From Artemia franciscana (taxonomy: Eukaryota; Arthropoda; Branchiopoda; Anostraca; Artemiidae), in the NCBI RefSeq assembly GCF_032884065.1, contig NC_088866.1, positions 55,560,068 through 55,624,067 on the forward strand: a stretch of DNA of 64,000 nucleotides, written 5' to 3'. The translations under genes and the position numbers were made by a program. Position 1 is the first letter of the stretch. Each line of letters opens with the position of its first letter. This document shows, in pieces, positions 24,291-37,069 of this stretch. The notes under the pieces are model-generated. The model saw only the letters and a list, made by a program, of their open reading frames with translations. It was not told the DNA's origin and did not search any database.

Positions 24291-25090
24291 TATATGTATA
24301 ACAAAATATATAATACAGCTCAATAATATTTAACATTTTCTTTTTCAAGTTATACTAAATTTCAACTGAATCCGAAATAAGTCTCAAATTCGAGTTTTTT
24401 CAATCAATCTATATTTATTTAAATTAACGGAGTTAATCTTTAATTGAAAGCGTAGTACTTTAGGGATTGACCTGAGGAAATCAATATGCTCTAGAATATT
24501 TTGTTGAAAAAATATTTTAAAGTAGTAAAAGAAAATAACAACACAATAACTAAAAACGAACCGAAATCATTCTATACGGAAGATAGGCTATATTGTATTT
24601 TATTCCACTTATTATTTATTTTTCATTTGCAGTTTTTCTCTATCTAGACAAGGTTTTGGAATTAGCCAATCAACAAGTTTTACGAACAATTATGATTGGC
24701 TCAGTCAATAGATTATGTCGATATTCACCATCTAGGTAAATATGGTACTTCATATAATATTGTACGTATTTCTAGATACTAAGGAATCAAAAAAGAGCGA
24801 AGGAATACACGATAGTGCTGCAATGACGTTAAGCATTATATAAAAGGTGCTGCATTCAAGCAATATTTTTTATTAGTATAAAATATGCAAAGAAGACACC
24901 CTCCCCCCTAAAAAAATACTAAGTAAATGACCTTTAAAGCTTCCTTTATGTGAGTATACGTAAAATTTTAAGTAATAAAATTTAAATATCAAAAGAGAGA
25001 GCATCAGGATTTTAAAAATGCCTAGAAGAGAGTTGGCCCGAATTCAGTTGGGAACCACCGATCTACACAATACATCTACAACATACTTAC

Positions 25091-25330
25091 GTTTCAGTTG
25101 TGAAATTTGTAGCACTGAAGACGACATCGTCGTGATTCTTAATCAAGATAGGGGTTTTTCGACAGCCTGGGGATTTTAACATTTTCATTAAGAGCCTTAA
25201 CGTCTCTTTTAAAATGTTTTGGAGGTGCCATATCTATTTTGGTCACGACAACAAAAATAGGGATGTGTAGAGACAATGTCAACCCAAGGTGCTCCTTCGT
25301 CATACCAACGATCCCCATGTTCGCTCCAAC
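25091..25330 (-). CDS. GTPBP1: GTPBP1-like exon A (minus-strand gene), one-base frameshift
   Basis: Acceptor CTCGTAG and donor GTAAGT are intact. It encodes the same G-domain segment as 18337-18575 ([26 protein letters not shown]). This copy is 240 bp against 239 because a run of three A after CCTCC is four A here. That shifts the frame and brings an early stop. It may be a real mutation or a homopolymer error in the assembly. Upstream exons with the P-loop are expected at higher coordinates on this strand, but I found none. Confidence 0.85.
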
Positions 25331-25344
25331 CTACGAGAAGAAGA

Positions 25345-25511
<167 letters not shown>

Positions 25512-25565
25512 CATCCCATAATAAGTAATACATAATAAACATATCATATATAAGGAATAATTTAA

Positions 25566-27335
25566 TATAATATAGCATAAATAAGTAGATTGAAAAATCT
25601 TGTGCGCTGTGTATGGAATCGAGAATATTTATATTTCTCTAGAAAGTTAAGAGAGCTCCGAGAGAACGATTAAAAAAATAAACATCAAGCTAAATAGAAA
25701 AAAAAAATGGGAAAGTTTGAAAACATTATAGCAAAATGACGATATGCAATCATATAATAAACTGCGGTTAGTCAAAACTATTAACGAGAAAATTGTGTGC
25801 CATATAGCGATTTTTTTTAGCATTAAATTGGTATAATAAAAAACTATACCAGTCAAAATACCAGCCAATTCCATCCCTTTCTTATGAAGAGCAATTACTG
25901 CTAGCAGAACCCTTGATTCTGGCATGCTTTGCCACATTTTGTTCAAGGCCTCAGAAGATGATATATCTTAAGTCAATGTACAAGCTCATGGCTATCACAG
26001 CCGTTCCCCTAAATAATCCATCTTAAGAAAAGTAAGCTTCAGCGTGCCAAAACCCGCTGTTCAATAGTACTATCGAAAGGAGTACTAAAGCCACCTTCTC
26101 AATAAAGCCGACTTTGTAAGAATTTCTTTGTATAAAAGAACTATTTTCAGTAATTAATCACGTCATATAAGGGAAACTTTCACCATATATGGTATTATTT
26201 ATAGTGCCCAGCTTGCTTTTATAAAATTCTACAATTGACAAAATTTTCGTTGGAATAATTTTTCACAACAAGATGTCATTGTTGATATTTTACAAGTTTA
26301 CTTCTCCATTTCTATGGTACAAAAGTGCTATGTATCCAACAGGGTTATGTAATGTAGGTGATGGCTAAGTGATCGGTAATTTATTTTCTAGTCAAGTGTA
26401 TCAGAAGTGTATCACAACAGTGGAAACAGGCTCTAGTGTTAAAGTAAAAAAAACTACCAGCGCTATCTAACATTTAACGACTTGGTTTTGACCAAAAACT
26501 GTCGCATACTTGTCTTTTCATGTAGTTCCAAATGGAGAACGGTGTAAAGAAAACACAATTCTTTCTAAAATACGCCAACTCGTCTACTTAATCTACTAAG
26601 GTTTCCCAAAATTAAATTAGATCGACTCCGCGCAGACTAGGTTTTGACTTAAAATGATTCTTGAAGAAAAAAAAATGCTGATTAATCATCACTTGCAGAA
26701 AAATAAACTTTAATCATATTAAGTCTTATCTAACATCCAATTTGCTCTGAAACTTCCTACCTTTTAATTAAGTAACCAGACGCTACATTATAACTGGCGC
26801 CGGCAATTTCTGGTCGCTATTTCCCCTGTTAAATCACCAAGGATCCAACTCTTATAAGTGTCGTATTCTTTCGGTTCAACACTTAAGTTGACCTAGGTCT
26901 ATCACAAGGGCCATCTAACAGTTGGCAATTTTTTCGTTCTTTTTGCTCACCCTAAACTGCTGCAAGGTTGTCTTTCCGGGTATTTCAAACTGTATGGGAG
27001 GGTAAACAAAGAAAATTTCTGTCACCATTAGGCCTACAACCTTCAAGTCAACTAAACTATTTTAAGAAGTACGAAAATAAAAAGAACACGGAACCCAGTA
27101 CCCAAAATCCTAAGCTTCCTTGTATTTTTGGGCACTTGTTATCCAAATTGTCAAATAATATTTGCTCTTATTATCCACCCCTCCCAATTTCTTTCATTCC
27201 CCCACCCCCACTTTTTTTTATTGATCCATAGCAGCTTTTGATTCCTATCTTCACATGTTAAATAACCGGAGATCGAAATCTGAAAGTCATTCACTTTGTT
27301 TCTAGCATTTGAGCCGTTTAACATGAGTATGCTGG
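25566..27335. other. No gene recognised
   Basis: Expected to hold earlier GTPBP1 introns or exons, but no P-loop or GHEKY-type segment was found on the minus strand. A minus frame near 25850-25960 reads EALNKMWQSMPESRVLLAVI and on. It looks protein-like but matches nothing I know. The rest is AT-rich. Confidence 0.4.
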
Positions 27336-27976
27336 GTAGGTTTGATTGTATTTGATTAGCCTCACCTGTCACATCAAGCTTCGCTACATTTTCTGGCAGA
27401 CAAAAAGCTGAACAGCGCTTGCTTTATTAGTACATCCACACCCCTCTATTTTTCTTCTTTTTTCTATATACTACACTTTGATTTATTTTTTTTTCAGATT
27501 ATAAATTAATATTATTAATTACAAATACACACACATATATATATATATTGTAGGTTTGATTGTATTTGATTAGCTTCACCTGTCACATCAAGCTTCGCTA
27601 CATTTTCTGGCAGACAAAAAGCTGAACAGCGCTTGCTTTATTAGTACATCCACACCCCTCTATTTTTCTTCTTTTTTCTATATACTACACTTTGATTTAT
27701 TTTTTTTTTCAGATTATAAATTAATATTATTAATTACAAATACACACACATATATATATATATTATGTCTGGGTGTCCCAGTGTGTAATTTCTCTTTGAG
27801 GTTCCCGGTCGTCACTTATATTGACCCGGTCGTCAGACAAAAAGCTGAACAGCGCTTGCTTTATTAGTACATCCACACCCCTCTATTTTTCTTCTTTTTT
27901 CTATATACTACACTTTGATTTTTTTTTTTTCAGATTATAAATTAATATTATTAATTACAAATACACACACATATAT
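27336..27976. repeat. 214-bp tandem duplication, 2.7 copies
   Basis: GTAGGTTTGATTGTATTTGA starts at 27336 and again at 27550, a period of 214 bp. A third, 5'-shortened copy starts at CAGACAAAAAGCTGAAC (27834). Each copy ends in ACACACACATATATA. Between copies two and three, 27764-27833 contains words like GGTGTCCCAG and CCCGGTCGTCA that resemble the reverse complement of the Helitron minisatellite at 30.2 kb. Confidence 0.9.
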
Positions 27977-28343
27977 ACTTGGCTGGGTAGAGAATTTAAA
28001 GTGGCAAAACCCTATAGGCCAGTGTATTCTCCTGATGAGCCCTTGTGTTGGGTTGTTGCCTATGAATTATTTGTCTTTATTATTTTTTCTATTGTTTGGT
28101 AAATGACGACTTATACTTATTGACGACATGACTGCCTGTCCATGGATTATTCTTTATGGTTGATTGTGTTTGGCTATGCTGTTTGACCTATGTGATTGTA
28201 TGGATGAGTAGGGTTAAGGCCTCATTTAAGTGCTGGTCTATATTAATCACTAATTTAGGAAAACAGTCTTCCTTTTCTCCTTCTGTCTGTTTTTTTTTTT
28301 TTTATGTGTTTGTGCTGTTGCATTGGTGATTTCTCTTTTCATG
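27977..28343. other. No gene recognised
   Basis: Unassigned sequence with a T run at 28290-28303. The 63-codon plus frame here has no recognisable motif. Confidence 0.45.
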
Positions 28344-28361
28344 ATATATATATATATATAT

Positions 28362-28442
<81 letters not shown>
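28344..28442. repeat. (TA)n microsatellite, interrupted once
   Basis: TA tract with one CAAA interruption at 28363-28366. Confidence 0.95.
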
Positions 28443-28447
<5 letters not shown>

Positions 28448-28999
28448 TATAAATAATACTCGTATATATTCATAACAAATATGAAAATATAAGTCAATAA
28501 ACAATTGATAAATTGATTGTTCACTTTGTTAAACTTGAATTCTTATTTAATCGAATACAGCCTTTTGTAAATATCTGTGGATATATTTTGCGATCTAAAC
28601 ACATGTTTGGTGACAGTGTTGCAAGTTACTCGCTCAAGAAAATCGGAAACAAGTCCAAAGGTTAAGACCTTGAATATCTTAGTAGAATTGAGACTCTGGA
28701 TAGACCCATAATCTGCTATCAAGCATCACTCTTCCATACTAAATTTGTATAATATCAAAACCGAGTATATAAGCCGGAAAAAAATTTAAAGTAAATCATC
28801 AGTCAATAATAGCGTTTTATTTCCCTTGACTTATCACTTAAAACAAAAGTAGTTTATTCAAAAATTAATTTTTCAATTAAACTTTGTTATTGAACTATTT
28901 TTCAAAAACTAAACTTATTCACACAAAGACATAAACTTTTTTTTTGACATGCACTAAAATTCCCCCAATAAATAGCATATTTTGTTGTCTCAAACGGAT
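28443..28999. other. No gene recognised
   Basis: AT-rich unassigned sequence leading to the palindrome. Confidence 0.5.
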
Positions 29000-29675
<676 letters not shown>

Positions 29676-29861
29676 TCTATATATATAAAAATAAGTTGTC
29701 TGTCTGTGGATCTGTGGATCAGGTGACGTCATGTTTCTGTGTCGGCTGACGTCATGAAATTAGTTGTCGTCATTTTTGCTTTGACGATGCTTAGTATATT
29801 CTAAAACACATTAATTTGGTTAATAATATACCATTTAAAACACCAAAATGAACATGCTGGA

Positions 29862-29935
29862 GTAGTCACTCCATGAGAGAGGGTGTCAGAACAGAGAATG
29901 AAGGTCCCAGGTTCAAATCCTGGTTAGGCTAAAAA
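29862..29935 (+). other. tRNA-like T-arm / pol III B box inside Helitron
   Basis: CCAGG-TTCAAAT-CCTGG at about 29910-29926 forms a perfect 5-bp T-stem and contains the B-box word GGTTCAAATCC. Upstream sequence could supply a degenerate A box, but I cannot fold a full cloverleaf. It may be a captured tRNA or SINE head. Confidence 0.5.
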
Positions 29936-30145
29936 AGGTAAAAAACTAAAAACTAAAAACTTAAAAAAAAAACTGAAAAACTAAAAAAAAGGCAAAAACT
30001 ACAAAAAAAAACTAAAACTAATAAAAAAAATAAAAAAAGCTAAAAAACTAAAAAAACTAAAAAACTAAAAAACTAAAAACTAAAAAAAAAACTTAAAAAA
30101 AAGAAAAAAACTGAAAAATAGAAGAGAAAAAGAAAACTAATAAAA
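29936..30145. repeat. Low-complexity (CTAAAAA)n block
   Basis: Irregular repeats of CTAAAAA, GGCAAAAACTAC and related words. A longer block of the same kind fills 30930-31640. Confidence 0.9.
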
Positions 30146-30149
30146 TTAA

Positions 30150-30440
30150 GACCGAGACACCGGGATACAAATGACGACCGGGACACAGGGAATATAAATG
30201 ACGCCGGGACACAGGGACACAACTACAACGGGGACGCCGGGGGGCACAGGGGGATATAAATGACGACCGGGACACCGGGACACAAGGAATATAAATGATG
30301 CCCGGGACACTCAAAGAGAAATCACAGACTGGGACACCAGGACACAAATGACGACCGGGACACAGGGAATATAAATGACGACCGGGACACAGGGACATAA
30401 CTACAAAGGGGACGCCGGGGTGCACAGGGGGATATATAAA
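30150..30440. repeat. GACCGGGACAC minisatellite
   Basis: Tandem words GACCGGGACAC, CAGGGAATATAAATGACG and GGGACACAACTACAA with variable spacing. It recurs at 31910-32045 in copy 2. The 131-codon minus-strand frame over it is only the repeat read in one frame. Confidence 0.9.
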
Positions 30441-30464
30441 TGACGATGGCGACTCAGGGAATGG

Positions 30465-30661
30465 TCGATTAGCAATCACCATCAACAAAGCTCAAGGGCA
30501 ATCATTAGAATCATGAGGTATAGATCTGAATACGGATTGTTTTCCCATGGACCATTATATGTTGCATGTTCAAGAGTCGGTAAACCTGACAATCTATTTA
30601 TATGCACAGACAATGGGACAGCAAAGAATGTTGTATATTCGCAAGTTTTACGTAGTTAAAA
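30465..30661 (+). pseudogene. Helitron helicase C-terminal remnant
   Basis: Encodes ITINKAQGQSLES-stop-GIDLNTD, [19 protein letters not shown] and [15 protein letters not shown]. This is the final segment of the Pif1-like helicase found whole at 36869-37067. It is a remnant kept in the non-autonomous element and contains one stop codon. Confidence 0.9.
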
Positions 30662-30663
30662 AC

Positions 30664-30773
<110 letters not shown>

Positions 30774-30926
30774 ATATTCACAGGTGGGACATAGGGACAC
30801 AACTACAATGGTGCGTAACTAATATGGCGCGTAACGATTTACGCGCGCGGGGGGCTAGGGGGGGGGCGCGAAGCGCCCCCACCAACTAGGTGTTGGGGTG
30901 GCGCGAAGCGCCACCCCAACAGCTAG

Positions 30927-32249
30927 TAAAAACTGGAAAAAAACTCTGGAAAAAAACGTCACCTGAAAAAACTGGATCAGGTGACGTCAAAACTGAAAAA
31001 ACTAAAAAAAGGCAAAAACTACAAAAAAAAACTAAAAACTAATAAAAAAAACAAAAAAGCTAAAAAACTAAAAAAACTAAAAAAAGGCAAAAACTACAAA
31101 AAAAACTAAAAACTAATAAAAAAGCTAAAAAACTAAAAAAAGGCAAAAACTACAAAAAAAGCTAAAAACTAATAAAAAAAATAAAAAAGCTAAAAAACTA
31201 AAAAAAATAAAAAAACTAAAAAAAAGGTAAAAAACTAAAAAAACTAAAAACTAAAAAAAACTAAAAAAAAAGGAAAAAACTGAAAAATAAGCTAAAATAA
31301 AGGTAAAAACCAATAAAAAACTAAAAAAAAAACTGAAAAAACTAAAAAAAGGCAAAAACTACAAAAAAAAACTAAAAACTAAGAAAAAAAGTAAAAAAGC
31401 TAAAAAACTAAAAAAACTAAAAAAAACTAAAAAAAGGTAAAAAACTAAAAAAAATTAAAAAAAACTAAAAAAAAGGAAAAAACTGAAAAATAAGCTAAAA
31501 TAAAGGTAAAAACCAATAAAAAACTAAAAAGAAAAAAAGGAAAAAACTAAAAAAAATTTTCATCTAAAAAACTAAAAAAAAACTAAAAAAGGTAAAAACT
31601 AAAAGAACTAAAAAAGAAAAAAATAAATGACGACACTCAAAGAGAAAGCGACCAGGACAAAAGGAATGTTCGATTAGTAATCAACAAAGCACCGGGACAC
31701 AGGGAGTATAAATGACGACCAGGACATAAGTAAAAAAAAAAACTAACAAAACTAAAAAGAAGGTAAAAACTACAAAAAAACTAAAAAGAAAAAAAAACTA
31801 AAAACTAATAAAAAAACTAAAAAATCTAAAAATCTAAATAAACTAAAAAAGAAAAAAAAAAGGAAAAAAATAAAGGAGAAAAACAAAACTAAAAAACGAA
31901 TGTATATACAGACCGGGACACCGGGATACAAATGACGACCGGGACACAGGGAATATAAATGACGACCGGGACACAGGGACACAACTACAACGGGGACACC
32001 GGGGGAAACAGGGGGATATAAATGACGACCGGGACACCGGGACAGGGAATGGTCGATTAGCAATCACCATCAACAAAGCTCAAGGGCAATCATTAGAATC
32101 ATGAGGTATAGATCTGAATACAGATTGTTTTCCCATGGACCATTATATGTTGCATGTTCAAGAGTCGGTAAACCTGACAATCTATTTATATGCAAAGACA
32201 ATGGGACAGCAAAGAATGTTGTATATTCGCAAGTTTTACGTAGTTAAAA

Positions 32250-32315
<66 letters not shown>

Positions 32316-32473
32316 ATCTATATTCACAGGTGGGACATAGGGACACAACTACAATGGCGCGTAACTATTATGGCGCGTAACGACTTACGCGCGCGGGGGG
32401 GCTTGGGGGGGGGCACGAAGCACCCCCACCAACTAGGTGTTGGGGTGGCGCGAAGCGCCACCCCAACAGCTAG
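30927..32473 (+). mobile_element. Non-autonomous Helitron copy 2 (5' end eroded)
   Basis: Follows copy 1 without a gap. The TCTTCTATAT start is not recognisable, though GGATCAGGTGACGTC at about 30971 recalls the Helitron 5' region. Then come a long CTAAAAA block (to about 31640), the GACCGGGACAC minisatellite (31910-32045), the helicase remnant (32065-32250), (TA)n (32252-32313) and a 3' hairpin (32438-32468) with CTAG at 32470-32473. The 3' 400 bp is very similar to copy 1. It is best read as a second copy or an internal duplication of copy 1. Confidence 0.82.
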
Positions 32474-32647
32474 TAGATATATATATCTTCTATATATATA
32501 TAAAAATAAGTTGTCTGTCTGTCTGTGGATCAGGTGACGTCATGTTTCTGTGTCGGCTGACGTCATGAAATTAGTTGTCGTCATTTTTGCTTTGACGGTG
32601 ACGTCATTCAAGATATTTAAGACATATGTTCACGTAGAAATCTATTA

Positions 32648-33244
32648 ATGTTTAAGTTTACAATGACTGATGAACTTACCATGGCAAAAGCCGATGAAGA
32701 TGCTCAAAGAGTCTATGCCAAAAAACTTGCTGCTGATAGAGAAAGTCAGAAAAGAAAGCGTGCCGAGGAACTACCAGAGCAACGCGAAAGCAGACCTGCT
32801 GCTAAAAGAGAAAGTGAAAAAAGAAGGCGTGCCGAGGAATCAAAAGAACAGCAAGGAAACAGGCTTGAGGCTGATAGAGAAAGAAAGAACAGAAAGCATG
32901 CCGAGGAATCAAAAGAACAGCAAGGAAACAGGCTTGAGGCTGATAGAGAAAGAAAGAACAGAAAGCGTGCCGAGGAACTACCAGAGCAACGCGGAAGCAG
33001 GCTTGCTGCTGATAGAGAAAGTAAGAAAAGAAAGCGTGCAGAGGAATCAAAAGAACAGCAAGGAAACAGGCTTGAGGCTGATAGAGAAAGAAAGAACAGA
33101 AAGCGTGCCGAGGAATCAAAAGAACAGCAAGGAAACAGGCTTGAGGCTGATAGAGAAAGAAAGAACAGAAAGCGTGCCGAGGAACTACCAGAGCAACGCG
33201 GAAGCAGACTTGCTGCTCAAAGTAAAAGGGCAAATTTATCATAG
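32648..33244 (+). pseudogene. Helitron Rep N-terminal basic repeat region
   Basis: Begins MFKFTMTDELTMAKADEDAQ. About seven imperfect units of about 23 residues follow, of the type RAEESKEQQGNRLEADRERK or RAEELPEQRGSRLAADRESK. They are rich in Arg, Lys and Glu and probably coiled-coil. Such repeats are usual at the start of this Helitron subfamily. The frame is lost near 33215-33245, where the main Rep frame takes over in another phase. The long frames overlapping this repeat in the other phase and on the minus strand are shadows. Confidence 0.85.
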
Positions 33245-35074
33245 AGCAGGGTCCCTTCTACCATTCTCAGGCAAGAATCATAAATTTTTACAATTGTACT
33301 TCATCAGTGATAGAAATTCTGAATTGAATGCATGTTGCGAAATTTCTCCCAACGTTGAAAGGACAATCGTTTCCCAATTGCAACATCTTTTCCACGAAAA
33401 TAATAATTTAGTGCGTCTGTTCAAAACAGCCATCAATTTGATGCCTACTGATACGCATAAAATTGTTATTTCCGCTGACAAAACGCCTCCTGGCCAACAT
33501 GTGCGTAGATACAATGCTCCAACTATCAACGAAGTGGCAATCGTTATGGTCGGTGATCAGTTTTTACCTCGAGATATTATTCTTCATAAGCGAAATGCTC
33601 AGTTGTTAAGAATTGCTGAAACTCATCGATGCTATGATGCCCTACAATATCCTATCATTTTTTGGGATGGAGCCGACGGCTATCACTTTAATATTAAATT
33701 GATGAATCCAGCCACTAACAAAGAAATGAATAAGAAATGCAGTGCAATGCATTATTATTCCTATAGACTAATGATTCGGCAGGATGAAGAAAATTATATT
33801 TTAAAATGCCGTGAATTGTTTCACCAATTTGTTGTTGATATGTATGCTAAAATTGAATCAGAACGTTTGCTATATATCCGCCTGAATCAGACCAAGCTCT
33901 GCTCTGAACAATACATTCATTTGCAAGATGCAGTTATAAATGACAGTAATACCACAAACGTTGGAAGATTAACAATTTTACCTTTGTCATATGCTGGCAG
34001 TCCCCATCATATGCATGAATATGCTCAAGATGCTATTGCGTATGTTCGTCTCTATGGTCGTCCAGATTTATTTATTACATTTACATGTAATCAATCTTGG
34101 GACGAGATACTGCAGCTTTTACTTCAAGGACAATCGGCGGTTCATAGGCATGACATTATGGCCCGTGTCTTCCAGCAAAAGTTGAAATCACTGATAAACT
34201 ACATTGTAAAACTTGAAGTGTTTGGGTCAGTGCGATGCTGGATGTACTCAGTGGAATGGCAAAAACGAGGTTTGCCACACGCACATATACTAATCTGGCT
34301 ACATAAAAAAATTACTTTGAACAAAATTGATGATGTGATTTCCGCTGAAATACCTGATAAAAATGTCGATAAGGGGTTATTATTATTATTGTAAAAAATA
34401 TGATACATGGACCTTGCAGTGCACTGAACGAAAATTCACCATGCATGGCCAAAGGAAGGTGCACAAAGCAATATCCTCGACTTTTAGTATCAAACACAAT
34501 TACTGGCAATGATGGTTACCCACAATATAGAAGAAGATCTACTGAAGATGGCGGTAAAACAGCAATAATAAAGAAGCGTAACAGTACCACCATCGAAGTA
34601 GATAACCAGTGGGTTGTTCCATATTCCCCATTATTATCAAAAACATTTAATGCACACATAAACGTTGAATACTGTAACTCCGTAAAGGCAATCAAATACA
34701 TATGTAAATACGTCAACAAAGGCAGTGACATGGCAGTTTTTGGCTTGCAGCCCAAAATCAAAGATTTTGATGAAATTGTAGAATATCAGGCTGGAAGATA
34801 CATAAGCAGTAATGAAGCTGTTTGGCGAATTCTTTCATTTCCGATACATGAATGTAGTCCAGCTGTTGTTCACTTAGCAGTACATTTACAGAATGGTCAA
34901 CGTGTTTATTTCACGGAAACCAACGTGCAACAAAGAGTCCTGAATCCACCAGATACAACATTAACAGCTTTTTTTTCGCTTTGCAAAAATGATTCTTTTG
35001 CAAAAAAACTGCTGTATACTGAAGTGCCTTTGTATTACACGTGGAATACTAAAAATAAAGTATTTGAACGTTGA
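33240..35074 (+). pseudogene. Helitron Rep: N domain and HUH/Y2 nuclease
   Basis: From about 33245 it reads LLPFSGKNHKFLQLYFISDR, then PDLFITFTCNQSWDEI (about 34060) and the metal-binding HUH box GLPHAHILIWL (about 34268-34300). After a frameshift in a TTATTATTATT run it continues MIHGPCSALNENSPC and then the paired-tyrosine box YICKYVNKG (about 34696-34722). These are the catalytic parts that nick and join single strands in rolling-circle transposition. A stop at 35072 stands where relatives have RRKQGK, consistent with CGA to TGA. The motif residues themselves are still present, so decay is moderate. Confidence 0.9.
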
Positions 35075-37069
35075 AAACAGGGTAAGTCAGTCGACGGCCA
35101 ACCTACCATCTTCAAAGATACCACGATAGGAAGACTCTACACCGTTCACCCCAATCAACATGAATGCTCCTTTCTACGCCTGCTTTTGGTGAATGTACCC
35201 GGTCCGACATCCTTTGAGTATTTGAGGACTGTAAATGGTACTATACATGACACTTACCGTAGTGCATGCCAAGCTCTGAATTTATTGGAGAATGACCAAC
35301 ACTGGGATAACTGCATCAATGACGTGTGCAAAACGTCAACCCCAAGTCAAATTCGTGCATTGTTTGGCATCATTTTAACAACTTGCTCTCCATCAGCTCC
35401 TACAGAGTTATGGGAAAAATATAAGTAAAAAATGTCCGAAGATATACTCCATTGAAAACAGTTAGAGACGTCAGATATGACTTTTGATTTTACATCAGAA
35501 ATTTATAACTACACTTTAGTTGTTATAGAAGATTTGTGCATAAGTATGGCAAACAAACCTCTTCAGGATTTGGGAATGCCTTCATCTAACCATATTGCTG
35601 CTGTTTTGACATGTGTAGAATTGGATCGTGAACAAAGTTACAGTACAAGTGATCTATTGTCATATGTACAAAATAACATTTCCAAGTTAACGTCAGAACA
35701 AAAAGACATTTATGATACGATAATGCATTGTGTTGATAACAACGTTGGAGAAATTTTCTTTTTGGATGCGCCAGGAGGTACTGGTAAAACGATTGTGATA
35801 AAACTGATTCTGGCATAAATTTGATCAAAAAATGATATAGCGTTGGCAATTGCGTCGTCCAGAATAGCTGCAACATTGCTGCCTGGTGGAAGAACTGCTC
35901 ATTCCGCTTTGAAATTGCCTCTGAACATGCATTCTACAGAAACTCCCACGTGCAATATTTCCAAATCATCTGGGATGGGTAAAGTATTGCAGCAATGCAA
36001 ACTTATTATTTGGGATGAGTGCACAATGGCACACAAAAAATCGCTCGAGGCTCTGGATCAATGCTTGAAAGATTTGCGAGGGAAGTCAAAACCCTTTGGC
36101 AGCACATTAATATTGCTTGCGGGAGATTTCAGGCAAACATTACCTATAATACCTAGATCAACTCCTGCAGACGAAATGAATGCTTTCCTGAAAAATTCTA
36201 ATTTATGGGCACACGTAAAAACATTAAAATTAACTACAAATATGCGTGTCCGATTGCAAAACAATGACTCTGGTCAAACATTTTCAGATCAATTGCTGGC
36301 AATGGGAAACGGAAAGCTCCCAGTAGACTCAATTTCAGGATATATACAACTACCTTCTGATTTCTGTAATTTAGTGACATCCAAAAATGAATTGATTGAA
36401 AAAGTATTTCCGAATATTCTAAAAAATTATAAAAATAATAAATGGCTAAGTGAAAGAGCAATTCTCGCACCCAAAAATATAGATGTCCACAAAATCAACA
36501 ATATTGTTTTGACCAAGATTCGAGACCAGGCAGTCCTTTACAAGTCAGTCGACACAGTTTTGGAACCAAATGAAGCGGTTAATTATCCATCTGAATTTTT
36601 AAATTCCATAGATCTTTCAGGGTTTCCACCACACGTGCTACAACTAAAAATAGGCATACCAATAATACTTTTAAGAAATATAAACCCACCAAAGCTTTGC
36701 AATGGCACTCGACTTGCTGTAAAAAAAACAATGGAAAACCTAATAGAGGCCACAATCTTGACAGGGCCTTTTGAGGGTGAGGCTGTTCTTATTCCTTGCA
36801 TTCCCATGATTCCAACGGATCTGCCTTTTCAATTTAAAAGATTGCAATTCCCAATTCAATTAGCATTTGCAATCACCATTAACAAAGCTCAAGGTCAATC
36901 ATTAGAAAAATGTGGTATAGATCTTAATACTGATTGTTTTTCCCATGGACAATTGTACGTTCCATGTTCGAGGGTTGGTAAACCTGACAATCTATTTATA
37001 TGCAGTGACAATTGGACAGCGAAGAATGTTGTATATTTGCAAGTTTATCAGCAGAAAGTAAATAATTAA
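35075..37069 (+). pseudogene. Helitron Pif1-like helicase domain
   Basis: Linker VNVPGPTSFEYLRTVNGT (35186 on). Then Walker A APGGTGKT (about 35770-35793), Walker B LIIWDECTMAHKKSL (about 36003) and LLAGDFRQTLPIIPRSTP (about 36110). The C-terminal motifs are FAITINKAQGQSLEKCG and [19 protein letters not shown], with a stop at 37067-37069. These are superfamily 1B helicase motifs that unwind DNA during rolling-circle transfer. Breaks: a frameshift after WEKYK near 35425, and two stops at 35816-35826 (TAA, TGA). The 408-codon piece 35843-37069 is uninterrupted. Confidence 0.92.

Larger units (their letters stand above)
32486..37069 (+). mobile_element. Coding Helitron, decayed
   Basis: 5' terminus TCTTCTATATATATATAAAA at 32486, twelve bases after the CTAG of copy 2. 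The single long gene encodes a basic N-terminal repeat region, the Helitron-like N domain, an HUH/Y2 Rep nuclease and a Pif1-type helicase. The coding line is interrupted by about three frameshifts (near 33215-33245, 34380-34395 and 35430) and a few stops, some of them CGA to TGA. After the helicase stop the hairpin-CTAG 3' end seen in copies 1 and 2 is not found, so this copy seems 3'-truncated and cannot be whole. Confidence 0.93.

Noticed and set aside
25850-25965. Minus-strand frame upstream of GTPBP1 exon A as a possible earlier exon
   Set aside because: It contains no G-domain motif (P-loop, DxxG) that should precede exon A and matches nothing I know.
30093-30488. 131-codon minus frame rich in PGRHLYS repeats, and similar ones at 31770-32076
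   Set aside because: Produced by the GACCGGGACAC minisatellite and the CTAAAAA block, not a protein gene.
32802-33242. 146-codon minus-strand frame opposite the Helitron N-terminal repeats
   Set aside because: A shadow of the repeated plus-strand coding sequence; no start context or domain.
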